A stretch of DNA of 64,000 nt. Origin: Lucifuga dentata (lineage: Eukaryota; Chordata; Actinopteri; Ophidiiformes; Bythitidae). The notes below the pieces were generated by a model. That model was not told where the DNA came from. It did no database searches and was given only the letters and a program-made list of their open reading frames with translations. This document shows, piece by piece, positions 14,860-26,095 of the stretch. Positions within the stretch are counted from its first letter, which is position 1, and each line of letters starts with the position of its first letter. A program made the position numbers and the translations under genes. Where the stretch lies: the NCBI GenBank assembly GCA_014773175.1, contig VXCM01000208.1:124001-188000 (forward strand), in the 5' to 3' direction.

Positions 14860-15944
14860 GTACACAATTTTCAGTGAGTCCGGTGCTGATCTGAGGAATT
14901 TGGAGCGTCAGCCAGTTCTCACAGCAGACTGTGATAACACTCCAGCCAGTAAACAAAAATAAGATCCAGAAACTTTTGGAGGAAAACTTTATAAACAAAG
15001 CCAATAATTACCTCACATAAAGAGCAAGCCAGTGCAGTTTTTGCTATGAAATATAGAGATAAGCACTGTGGGCATCTCCACTTATCAATAAACCAGTAAA
15101 GCCTGAGGTCTGACAGCACACAAAGGATGGCAAGTGGAGACTGCTGTATGTCTGCAGATTACATCACATCTACAACACACACGGCCTCAGAATTCCGTCT
15201 GCAGACACAAGTATTTATCGTGACAGACTGATGATGCCGATCTGCGTGCCACTAATGTTTCAGGTGTTTGGTCACAGCATAAATTAATTTTTTGTTATCA
15301 ATATTCAGCACAGGTGGGAGACTGATAAGCTTCTGAAGAGCAGAGAATGCAAAACTGCAGGTTTTTCCACCCAGCACGTGCAGAATCAGCATAACATCAG
15401 AGAAACAGGCTGTCAGCATAGAAATATCCTGCAATTATGTTCAAGACAATTGTATTATTTCCTCAGTTATACTCAGGAAAATGTTGATTGTGCATCCAGC
15501 AGTACACATGAAAGTCTTATGTGGATGTTTTAAAACAAGCAGCAGGTTATAGGATCAATGCTAATTAACTTAGATCTTTGTCATAAAAGAAAATGATCGA
15601 CTTCCTCAAAGGTTTTTAGGAGGTTTTACAAGAATGCAGCCCTGATTCTTCTATCCAAAGAAGACATGAATGTTCAAAATCTGATTAAGTTTCCAAAACT
15701 TTGGTTTTGGAGGATAATTTAGAAATCAGGTAAAAGTAGGTTATAATTTATTTTCCAGTAAAATCAAACTCAGCATCTGTGAACATTTCACTCAAGACTG
15801 GTTGTTTGAGCTACTGTCTCATCCACTACATTCACTGTATTTCAATGGTTTTTCCTTAGTTTTTGATGATTTCTTGGGAATAGCACTTATTTGGGAATCT
15901 GAATATTCACTCAGTTCTCTCAGGCTAAGTATTTATCTCAAGTT

Positions 15945-16395
15945 CAAATCTTTTTTGTCCAGCTAGGGGAAATTTGGTTTGCAGCCGGGGGTTTTAAGAT
16001 GAATACACAAGTACTGGTAATACAAATAACCACATCAAAAACACAACATCTGCAGCCAGACAGTAGGAACATCAATAAGACAAAAAGCATTAAAAAGCAC
16101 AGACAACAAATGAACATAAATGTCATAAAAGGTCATATGTGTGTTATCTGTTCAGCCTATTGATAGCCACAGAAACAAAGGAGACCTTATGTCTCTTAGT
16201 CCTCTGAGCAGGCACCCTGAAACAGCGGTCAGAAAGCCAGAAGGGGCTGAAACTCCTTCTGCAGAAGGTGATCAGAACAATCCAAAATGGCATTAGGCAT
16301 TCCAAGGACCTGCTTATTATAAATGTCCATGAGCTGGGCCTGACTCACCCCAAAAATCTTGCTTGCCACTTTAACAAAGCTGATCTTAATGCTGC
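15945..16395. repeat. Old dispersed-repeat fragment, class uncertain
   Basis: The segment starting TTTTTTGTCCAGCTAGGGGA, with later words ACAAAGGAGACC and GCCAGAAGGGGCTGAAACTC, resembles a family I have seen many times in teleost genomes that begins TTATTGTCCCC-AGGGGAAATT. I cannot name the family. No intact open frame is present. Confidence 0.4.
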
Positions 16396-17429
16396 AAAAT
16401 CTTTGTTTTAGTTAACTCCCTCTTCTTTTTCAACCCTCATCTAACATGACAATACTGCCTTTAATTATTAATGACAGCAAGATGTATTCTTAATTTATTT
16501 GTTCTGGAAGTACAGTTTGACCACAAGTAAGAAATGCTTTACATAAAAGAGTTGTCGAGCATCATCATCTTTATGAGGGTCTGTTTTTTAATGAGCTTTC
16601 ACAAGTAGCACGAGACACTTTATGGGTTGTTAGCCCAAATTTCAGTTAAGTTGCCACAAGTTTTCCATGCATAGAAACAGCATACGTCTCCTCTGATTTT
16701 TCTTCTACGTCTCGATCAGGAAGACAAGACATTCTGTGACCGCTCTATAGTCATTCTGAAATGTGCAAATTGCAGAGACAAATGGCCAAAGCTGAGAAAT
16801 CATTAGATTAGCAGACATTCAAGAGTGATGCATTCATTAGGGAAAAGCAGAATTTGGGATATAAAGTAGGATAATGTACTGTGTATGTACAATATATGTA
16901 TGTTGAGTGTATATATGTTTTTATTTAACAGTAATGATCACTTTGTAACCTCTTGCCTGTTGTGTTGTTTCACATTATTTTTTTAGCATTTTCACATTAT
17001 TTTTAGCTAATACCTACTGGTTTCCAGAGACACAGGCTCTAAAGGATACATGGCATATCCAGGCATCAGGTTCTTGCACCAAACAAACACTGGTGCCAGC
17101 GTGCTGCTCTTAATAGTTGTACCTCATGCAGCAGCAGCAACAGCTCGCTTCATTAGTGGCCCTCTGTATGAGGTCTGCTTCCCTAATGACTCCAGCTCCC
17201 TCTGATATCTTAGATGAAAACCATGTATGTGCACAAACGTAAGATTTTCAGAATGGGAAAACCAATTCTTGACACTTCATGTTTTTGAACATGTGAAAGT
17301 AAAATTACTGTGTAATGTTCCCGGAGAATAGTTGTGGTGAAAATTCTTGTTTTTTTTCCCAACTGCAGCTATTGGGAAATCTGAAGCCTGACACATACTG
17401 TAAGGATGTGAACAAACTCGGTCCATGTG

Positions 17430-17662
17430 CCGTGATTATGTACTTGCTGGCTGCTACTCATGATTGCTGCTTTGAACTAGTTCAGCACCCACCTTCTTCA
17501 CCCAATTTGGACCCCTCACACTTTCATCTCTTCCTATGAAATAGACTTCAACTACAAGCCGTTTTTCCTCAAATGATGATGTAATGACATCAAGTGTAGA
17601 GCTACAAAAGCTGGGATAAAATCCTTCCATCATCATTGGCAGAGGTGTGTTGATATTTTGAA
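17430..17662 (+). pseudogene. Decayed C-terminal end of a mariner-family transposase
   Basis: An open frame ending at 17539 reads FELVQHPPSSPNLDPSHFHLFL, close to the mariner signature HPPYSPDLAPSDxHLF that surrounds a catalytic aspartate (Tc1/mariner superfamily). In a shifted frame the following DNA reads SSNDDVMTSSVELQKLG, resembling the mariner SSDEDVI-AV region, then stops. The coding phase is broken at least once and the N-terminal part is not recognisable, so this is an inactive relic. No terminal inverted repeats were identified. Confidence 0.65.
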
Positions 17663-17890
17663 TTAAATAACTGCAACTCCTCTAAATTATAGCTTCCTAT
17701 GCTTTCTATAATCAGCTCAGAACTTATCAATCAGCCATAACTCTAATAATGTTTGGAGAAAGAGGATCACCACAGGCTTCAGACATTATGAGCTGACACT
17801 AAATTGCAAAAGATTAAAAAAAAAAAGAGTCTGGTTCAAGTGTTGGATGCACCATTGCATCATTGAACTGTCATGTTTCTGTCACTCATG

Positions 17891-17983
17891 GACAACCACA
17901 AAGCAACATCCCCCCCCGAAGAAGCTTGATCCAGAGAGCCGCTGGCTCCAGAGGTGTGGTGTCCCTGCACTTTTAAGGTGATT
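17891..17983 (+). repeat. 93-base direct repeat, first copy
   Basis: Nearly identical to 18672-18764, starting GACAACCACAAAGCAACATC and ending CTTTTAAGGTGATT, with only a few substitutions. The copies are about 780 bases apart in the same orientation. Confidence 0.9.
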
Positions 17984-18671
17984 GGACAACATTTTTCACA
18001 CATTTGTCAATATGCTGATGCAACACAGCACTTATTTTCAGAAATAGATTCAGCCTTTGCAGAATCGCTACAGAGAGAGTTACCTTAGTGAGATGAAGCA
18101 CTGAGGTTTACCTGATCAATTCCTTTTTTTCTCCACTAGCAGAGGCACTTCATGCTTTACTGCATGTTATTTGCCAGGATCCTCCATTGTTTGTGAGTTT
18201 TCTCGTGTATTTAGGATCAGTAATTTACCATGAATTATCCAACTCTGCAACAGCTGCTGGCTCTTCTGTATAAATCTGTAACAGCAGCCTCGAATTGTGG
18301 ATTTAAATAGTTTTAAAACCACACCCACTGAGCGGTCTATGTAAAGTTCAAATCTCAAAATCAACCGGTGGATTTGACAGTGTTACCTCTCATCATAACC
18401 GTAAATTCCAAACCTGTGAGGAAAGAAACCAAACGGCACCTTGTTAATGTTTCTCTACTGAGCGCAGTCTCGCTGTGCACCTCTCCTAATTACAGGACCC
18501 CTATTGATTGGTGGATGGCTGGGTAGGAGCCAATCCTGGAGGGTCTAACAGCACGCCAGAGCCATATGACATGCCTTTTTGTTTTTAATGATCAAGGGGC
18601 TCCTTAAAAATGTTTCCCTGCCCATCCGTCTCATACAGGGGAGCAGAGAGGAATAAGGTTCAGACGGCTCA

Positions 18672-18764
18672 GACAACCACAAAGCAACATCCCCCNCCAA
18701 AGAAGCTCGATCCAGAGAGCCGCTGGCTCCAGACGTGTGGTGTCCCTGCACTTTTAAGGTGATT
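18672..18764 (+). repeat. 93-base direct repeat, second copy
   Basis: Second copy of the repeat at 17891-17983. It contains a single N (18696) inside a C run. Thirty bases after its end lies a consensus splice donor (ATAG followed by GTAAGTGG). Confidence 0.9.
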
Positions 18765-18794
18765 CAGGAGGTCAAAACTTCAGCACCACTATAG
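18672..18794 (+). other. Candidate non-coding first exon of the actinodin gene
   Basis: CACTATAG followed by GTAAGTGG at 18795 is a near-perfect splice donor. The next good acceptor, TTTCCCCTCAG ending at 19406, opens the actinodin start-codon exon. CCAAT-type words occur on both strands about 170 bases upstream (18505-18535). The left boundary is arbitrary and there is no transcript evidence. Confidence 0.3.
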
Positions 18795-19425
18795 GTAAGT
18801 GGCAGCCTGAATGCTATCTGTGCTGAAGTTTGTATCATTTTATCAATGCACTTTCCTTTCACTTCAATAATGATTGCCTGCAACTGCAACTTGATTGTCT
18901 CTGGATGAAGTGAGAAAGTTGTCCAATGATTAATGAAACTGTAGAAGCTTCTGAAATCCATAAGAAGCTTTAATTCAATACCCATCTGTGCCATAATGGA
19001 GAAGAACATTTCAAGCTTTTTGGCTATTGTGTTCAGTCACTATTTGATATTCTGATACTTAGAGTAAATCTTATTTTCCTCAGTAATCCCTGGAAAGCTC
19101 CATTACAGCATGTCCCCAATCATCTCCATTGTGTTGCTGTCAGCCATTAATATAAAAGCTTTTCTCTCTTCCAGTTGCCTTGTTCTTCTCATGCATTTGC
19201 ATATGTAACAGTTTTCTGAAAAGCTTACTCTCTGCAAAAGCAATATAACAAAAGCATCACTCCAACCTGAGTTGTCCATACCACCATGTGTATTGTTAAA
19301 TTATAACACTAGAAGTAGCATAAAACTTACCATACAACATCAGCAGGTAAAATATTATTAGACATTTTAATTAACATTGAATGTTTTATATTGTCTTTCC
19401 CCTCAGGAAGCACATAAAACAGAAA

Positions 19426-19969
19426 ATGGCCCGACTATCACTTTCCCTGGTCCATACTGGATTCCTGCTCGCGATTATTTTATTACCAGGTGAGATGTGT
19501 GTGATTTGATTTACTATTGGACCTGAATGTAATTTAGCTTTGACTTAATTGGATCTTACATCTATTATTGTGGAAATGTAGGTTGAAATGTACTGTAATG
19601 TAATGGTAGTTGTTGCTTTTATCATTTATAAATGGAACTGGAACATTAATCTACAGGATAGAGTTATAACGACAGTATTACTCTTATCTCATTTAACAGT
19701 CAGATGGTATGTTATGTTGAAGTGCAAGGCTTAAGTGCTTCAGAATCTTTCAAAAGTCATAAAAAGACATTTATCCTCAGGGAGTTGTAGGTTTTCCTCG
19801 TTAATTAAAATGAGGGACCGGAAGTTTCCGCTATAATCAGCTGACCTGGCTGTTTTCATAGTCATAAACTTCTAAAGGTGGAACAGATGATATTCCACAT
19901 ATGGAAACCAGGATGTGCAAGTTCATGCCCCCTCCCTCCCACCTTCCACTTTTACAGTGCCTCGTAATT

Positions 19970-20007
<38 letters not shown>

Positions 20008-22644
20008 TGAGAGAGAGAGAGAGAGAAAGAGAGAAAGAGAGAGAGAGAGAAGCAGGGGTGCTTTAAAGACATTGCCCATGCTCTCTGTAGTTTTACAGGT
20101 TAACTTGAAGTAGGCCCCCAGTAGCTGCATAAACTCCAACAAACTGGTTCAAAGCCTAGCTGAGAGTGGAGAAAGGTGGGGGTTTGGAGGTTGGGGGGGA
20201 GTGGATGGGGGGTGTTAATCTGCAGGATGCTGCCTATGCTGGGGCGCCAGAGCCCCAGCACCTGCCGTGTCCACCCAGGGGCTCATTAGCCTGTCAGCAT
20301 TTTCCCTGACGTGGGGGGGAGCTTAACATCTGGTCGTAGTCAGCTAATGTCCCTGCTGCTGCTAAATGCCTAAATGCTGCTACTTGTCTTTTACAGAACT
20401 TCTGGAGGCTGTTCCACTGGAGCACCAGAAGGAGGAGGAAGGTGAGGACCCAGGATGCCGAATGTTGGACACTTTATAGTCTTTCGGGTTAAAACACAAG
20501 TTAGGGAGTAAAGTTAAAATACATTAAAAAAAACAGCAATTTAGAAGCAGCTATGATGCAAATCCATCCATCCATCCATCCATCCATCCATCCATCCATC
20601 CATCCATCCATCCATCCATCCATCCATCCATTTTACTGAGGCTGTGTCGGTGAGGCATCTTTAGGAGAATCAAAGACTCACGACATAACTTAGTCCAAAA
20701 CAACACCATAAAAACTGTGTGTCAGTAATTTTAAATGGAAATGATCAAATAAATTCATTCATTGATTCAAACTATGGCCTCCAAAATACATTATGATACA
20801 ACTTTTATTAGATGATTCAGTTTGACATATTCATGCACACTGTATTCAGTTCATGTTCTCACTCTCTCCCTCAGAGGCTGCAGTGTCTACTGATGTGAAA
20901 GCCGAGGCCATGGAGAACCTGAAGAAGCTGGTTCGTAACAGAAGGAATGTCCCTGTCTTGGCTGTGCCCCAGTTCAAACGCCTGCCTGACTTCTGGGGAT
21001 GGTACAAGTACTTCATGGACACTCACAACCAGGAGGGAGTGAGCAGAATTCTTTTTCATTCATTATTCAGGAACTCCAAGTCAACATCACAGAACAGAGC
21101 CTGCTTCCTGTTTCGCATTTCAGAGGATTTCAGTCAACTTACTGAATTTAATCTCATGTGTTATTTTGTCAATCAAGTACTCCATTTGTTTGCTTTCCTT
21201 TTGAGTTGTCGTTCTTTTCTGTCCCTTTACTTCAGATTGAGGATATGGATCGTCTGTATGTGGCTTACCTGCAGAACAAGCACAGGTCAGAGGAGGGGCC
21301 TACCTTCAACCACTACCTCAAGCACCTTAGTGAAATCTACAAGACCTGTGCTGATTCAGATGACCCAGAGTGCATTGCTGAGTCCACTAGCAAGCCAAAG
21401 GCTGCAGCGGTGATGCCTGCTCCCATCAAGTCTGCTGCTGTCAGGATGTGCCACCCTTATGACCCATACTGCCTCTTCCCCCTTGTCCCCAAGGCTGTTG
21501 TGTCAGAGCCTGAGCCAGCACCAGCCCCAGCCAAGGTGTCAGCTCCTATCTTCACCCCTCTGCTGCCAGCGCTCATGAAGAGCCCTACTGGCTTCTACTA
21601 CTATGCTCCCATCCTGGAGCCCTTCCTTGGCACTGATCAGAGATCTGAGCTGTTGAGAATCTGCAATCCTGAAGATGTGGAGTGTCTGCAGTACCACCTT
21701 AGGGCAGCTTATGGCTACCGCCCAGCCCCTGGCCCTGCCCCTTCTTACGCTGCCCTCAAATGTGACCCCAAAGATCCATACTGCATGCCCGTCTTGGTCC
21801 AGAAGGCCCCCACTGGCTTCTACCACTTGCTCTACCCCAACTGTGACCCAGAAGTTGATCCTCTCTGTGTTGCCACCGCTGCTGCACCTGATGAGCCAGC
21901 ACCTCCTGTTGCTCCTCTGACCTGTGACCCTCATTATGACCCCTACTGCATCCTGGCAGCCGCTGCTGCCCTGCGCAAGCCCCCTCCTCAGCTGCCTGAG
22001 CACCAGGTCTGAATTTGAAATCTGGCTACTAGGATTGAATATTTACTTATTTTGACTAGTCTAGTTAAAGCTTGTTTGTTAAATGGTTCCATTGTCTATT
22101 GCATTTCATTTGGTTTATTAAATGATGTAGTGAAATGAAATGGGTGTTGCATAATGCTTTCACTTGCTATTTTCAGTCTGCTTTGACGACAGATGATGTT
22201 TGAATCTGTTTTCAAACAAAAACACAAACCAATCAATCAATCAACCAGGTTCGCTACAGGCTTGGCATCCGTGGCAAGACCAAGGAGGGCTACGACTGCT
22301 ATGTGCACTATGACAAAGATTGCACCCCAGTGGAGAATGAGGCCAAAGCTGACATCAAGGCTCCAGCCAAGCCCTTCTGCCATCCATTCGATCCCAACTG
22401 TGGTAAGTTTGCTAAACCTTCTGGCTTTGAGGCACCGAAACCTGTCAAGGATGGCATAATCCTGCCTGACCCTCACTGTGACCCTGAATATGACTACAAC
22501 TGCCGTCTGCGTCGTGCTGAGCCTGCTGCTGCTGATGAGCCTGCCGCCACTGATGAGCCCGTCAAGGACGCCCCCGCCCCTCAGTCTGCTGTCCCACGCT
22601 TTGAAGACTTCCTCAGGGGCGTCATGAGCCAGTACAAGCAGTAA
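19426..22644 (+). CDS. and1/2: Actinodin, structural protein of fin actinotrichia
   Basis: Actinodins are secreted components of actinotrichia, the rigid fibrils that support the embryonic fin fold; by family knowledge tetrapods have lost them. Coding exons are 19426-19489, 20397-20441, 20875-21038, 21236-22006 and 22249-22644, all GT-AG, giving 479 residues. [21 protein letters not shown] is a signal peptide. A conserved N-terminal block (about residues 45-127) includes RNRR (57-60, a furin-like site) and [14 protein letters not shown]. From residue 129 onward about nine short units of the type C-x-P-x-D-P-x-C occur, for instance [33 protein letters not shown] and CDPEYDYNC, separated by Ala/Pro-rich linkers. 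This repeat is diagnostic of actinodins. A 5' UTR acceptor ends at 19406. I cannot decide which of the teleost paralogues this is. The gene looks fully intact. Confidence 0.93.
19971..20050. repeat. Compound (GT)n-(GA)n microsatellite in actinodin intron 1
   Basis: About 15 GT units to 20000, followed directly by imperfect GA units with GAAAGA interruptions to about 20050. Confidence 0.95.
20562..20632. repeat. (CATC)n microsatellite in actinodin intron 2
   Basis: About 17 uninterrupted tetranucleotide units. Confidence 0.97.
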
Positions 22645-23068
22645 GAAATCACATTACATCACAACAACAGCATCTGTTAGACTCTAGTCCTTCTTTTTTA
22701 TGATGGACTTCATGGCTTGCAATCTTCCATGATCAACCAGCCTTACAAACCTCACAATCAATCCAAAACTTTGAAGTTTTAATATTGATATAAAAAAACA
22801 ACTAAACATGACCTGCATATGTTTATTAGCTTCACACAAAGCTGCGTGAAACTTGTGAATTAAACACTATATGTATGTTTGTAGAAAAGTCTGGTATGTA
22901 TAGAGTAGGCTAGTTTGAATTTGGGTAATAATATCCCTCTGTTGTACATTCTGTGTTTCCATTTGAGTTATGACCAGCTTGTATCCTAACTGTATTTAAA
23001 TTTGTTTTCAATAGTTTTCTGTAACCCTGAACCTCAAAATGATCTGTTTAGTTTGTATGAAGTTTCAA

Positions 23069-23074
23069 ATTAAA
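23069..23074 (+). terminator. Candidate polyadenylation signal of the actinodin gene
   Basis: ATTAAA followed by an A run, about 425 bases after the stop codon, with T-rich sequence just downstream. Confidence 0.4.
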
Positions 23075-23174
23075 AAAAAGTTTGAAAAAGTGCTTTATTT
23101 TATTTATAAGGGTTGAACCAGCCACACACTGAGGTGACAGATACACCAGTTTGGCAGACAGATATAAAAAGGAT

Positions 23175-23234
23175 GTATAGGTATGTATACATACCTATAC
23201 ATTTTAGCTTATATAGCTTTTATATAAGCTAAAA
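23175..23234. repeat. Perfect 26-base palindrome followed by a 14-bp hairpin
   Basis: Positions 23175-23200 form a perfect palindrome centred on GTATAC. Immediately after, 23202-23215 (TTTTAGCTTATATA) is exactly complementary to 23221-23234 around a five-base loop. Confidence 0.85.
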
Positions 23235-23401
23235 GTAAAAGTATATACAGTATATAAGATGTCAATGTTGTGCAACCAAATGAACACCGCGACCTGATAC
23301 AATATGCTACCACTATGACTAGCTTTTTTTCTGCTACATATGCATGTTTTATTTTTTATATGTCAACAAAAATATTTTGCATAAACACACATTTTTCAAA
23401 T

Positions 23402-23613
23402 TCAGTGTTTCGCCAATGAACACATATGTCCGAATGCAGAAAGCATGGTCGTTTTAATTTCTCAGCAAAACCCTCTCTTCTCCCGGGACTATATTCCTTG
23501 GCGGAGGCATACATTTTCTTGTGTAGCTCCGAGTTGGATCAGTTAAATAAAGTTACTTCGACAAAAAAGGAATAGACTTACTGTTTGTTGTGATGCATTC
23601 AAGTCTCTACAAG
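23402..23613 (-). mobile_element. TTAA-flanked MITE, internal fragment H
   Basis: Matches the interior of copies C and E: GGGACTATATTCC, CATACATTTTCTTGTGTAGC, then ACTTCGACAAAAAAGG. No terminal inverted repeat is left on either side. Confidence 0.6.
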
Positions 23614-24319
23614 TTTTTTTTTTTTGAATAATTTAATTACATAAAATGAAAGAAATAACAGTCAGTAGGAAAAAAAAAACAATTCTGATATTTAATTTAT
23701 TACACAAAACAACAAACTGGAATAAGAAACTGAATTTGGTTGATACTCAAAAATAAATAATGGTATTTTTTAAAACACACTATTTTAGAAATGAGCTGCA
23801 CCTATTGCTAATATTCAGTAACTTTTCAGCAATTGCCTCAAGGAAGCAAATGCTGCTGCAGGTCCTGACAGTTTTAAAGGCAGATAACACACACCCAAGC
23901 CCTTAATGACTACCTGAACGCGGCATGCAGGTAAGAAAGCCCCGTGGAAGTATGTTCATGAAGTGTATATTATTGTGTAATGTTTCGACTTGTGCCGAGT
24001 TCTCCTGTTGTACTTGCATGAAACTCTGTTTTCTTCAAGTCCAGGCAAGAATTTCAGCTGTGTTTTATTGCATTTACACTAATGGTTTTGATATTTATCA
24101 GCGATGAAACTACAAGGCCTGTAATGCTGCAATGTGTAAACACGCGTGGCTTGTTTGACTTTGTTGCGTGGCATACACACCGCTAGTTGATATTGTGGGC
24201 ATTTTTAAAAATGCATCGATATGATTTTATCCACCATTGCAAGGCTTCTAGCATTATCTAGTATAATAACTAAGCTTCTGTATTTACTCATGTTTCTTCA
24301 GCTTTGTAAGCATTCTGAG

Positions 24320-24450
24320 TTAAAGGAGCATACCTGTAGTTTTGCACTTTTGAGCCAATAATACTACCTGTAACCTACACGTTACATTGCCAAACACTTT
24401 CCAAAACTCAACTACATCTACTATTTATTAAAATAGTAACTTTTTTTTGT
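24320..24450 (+). mobile_element. TTAA-flanked MITE, left-end fragment I
   Basis: Begins TTAA-AGGAGCATACC and continues TTTTGAGCCAATAATA and a diverged version of the inverted repeat through ACACTTTCCAAAA. The similarity fades after about 130 bases. Confidence 0.55.
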
Positions 24451-24841
24451 TTGTTTTTACAACTACAACTTTTTTTTTGATTGAAAATTGCTGCACTGAT
24501 CAGTATGATGAGTGGTCAACAAGTTAATGACTTGTAAAAAAAAATCATGTAATCGACAAGTAAAACTCAGTAGTCATGAACAACCTACACCCTTCAATGT
24601 ATAAAATCTTATTTAAAAAATCCAGAGTTTTAACATAAATCACATAGTTTGAACAGAAGTTTTATCAAGTTATTGTTTTGCCAAAAATAATTTGCTTTGC
24701 TCTGCCTCAATCCAAAACACTGTCATTTCTTTGTTGTTGATGCTGCTGTTTCTACTTTTTAAAGATGAATTATATTTGAAGGTGGACGTTATTTTGGAGG
24801 GTGAGGTTCTTCCCTTGTCGTCTCATGTTGACATACTGTTT

Positions 24842-24860
24842 CCACCAGGTGGCGCTGGTC
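24842..24860 (+). promoter_or_regulatory. Strong match to a CTCF-binding motif
   Basis: CCACCAGGTGGCGCTGG fits the vertebrate CTCF core (CCAC-AG-GGCGC) at essentially every informative position. It lies about 2.2 kb downstream of the actinodin stop codon, at the edge of the gene-poor interval. Occupancy cannot be judged from sequence. Confidence 0.5.
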
Positions 24861-25555
24861 TCTCAGAGCTTCAATACATCATTGTGAGGCTTACAGATAG
24901 TGCAGGTCTACCATGTGGAAATTTCTGCTGTCAGAGCCGTCTGGATGAATGAATCTCTCTCTCCATCACAGGCTGAATGTCACGACTAATTTAATATGCA
25001 TGAAAGCTTGGATAGACAGTTGATAAGGTGTGCGTGGGTGGGGGTGGGGAGGTCAGGGTTGGGGTGGTGCTTGTAAGAAACAACTTTTAGCATGAAAAAC
25101 ATGGAGAGCAATTTATAAAAGCTAAAGTCTGATATCTTTAGGTAAGGTGTGTAAAAGCTGCTTTATTCCGAACAGAATTTCATCAAAGGTCGTCTCAGGG
25201 GAGCAGAGATCAAACAGTGTGAGGAGGAGAAAAAGAAAATGTTTGGAATCAATTTCACGCCTCTGTGAAGAATAATTGCTGTGGATTTTTAACATTATGA
25301 TATTACGATAAGCGTCTCTCAGCTTGTCACAGAAGAATGCTTTTAGTCGGCTGGTTCATCACGGCTGTCTGTGTTGTGTTAATTACTAAATAAGTGATGA
25401 ATTTATCTGGTGTGAAAACCTTCTTCCTGCTGTGTGCGTGTGTTTGTGTGCGTGTGTAATATACACCTTTAAGAATCTCCCCAAATCTCCATCTCATCCG
25501 CTCATTTCTGCTATAATTGAATCCTTCAAGTCTTGTTTTCTCAAACAATGAAAAA

Positions 25556-26010
25556 ATGGATGGATGGATGGATGGAAAGGCAGACAGATACATAGACTGT
25601 TGACGAATGGATGACAGATGGATGAAGGGACAGTCAGACAGAGATGGACAGACCAGTGGATAGATGAAGGAACAGATAGATAGATAGAGACTGCTGATGG
25701 ATGGCTGGATGAAGAGATTGATAGATAGATAGATTGTTGATGGATGGATGAAGAGATAGATAGACCATTGATGGATGGATGAAGGGACAGATAGACCAAT
25801 GGATGGATGAGGGAATAGATAGACTATGGATGGATAGAAAGATAGACTGTTGATGATGGATGGATGGATGAAGGGATAGATAGATAGATAGATAGACTGT
25901 TGATGGATAAATAGATGATATATGATCATAGACCATTGACAGATAGATGAAGGGACAGACAGACAGACAGACCAGTGGGTGGATGAAGGAACAGATAGAC
26001 TTGATGGATG

Positions 26011-26056
<46 letters not shown>

Positions 26057-26095
26057 GGTATGTATGTGCGTGTGTGTGTGTATGTATGTATGATA
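25556..26095. repeat. Complex GATG/GATA satellite array
   Basis: About 500 bases of interspersed GGAT, GATA and GACA units with short interruptions such as GACTGTTGATGG and GAAGGGACAGA that recur every 35-60 bases, ending in a pure GATA run (26010-26056) and GT/TATG units. The higher-order recurrence suggests repeated local duplication. Confidence 0.92.

Larger units (their letters stand above)
13265..18500. other. Intergenic DNA between cops9 and the actinodin gene
   Basis: About 5 kb without a supportable coding exon. It holds the cops9 3' UTR, TTAA-element copy C, an old dispersed-repeat fragment (15945-16395), a decayed mariner transposase tail (17430-17662) and the first member of a 93-base direct repeat (17891-17983). 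Confidence 0.5.

Noticed and set aside
21539..22003. 154-codon minus-strand open frame
   Set aside because: Antisense shadow of the GC-rich actinodin exon 4; no independent evidence.
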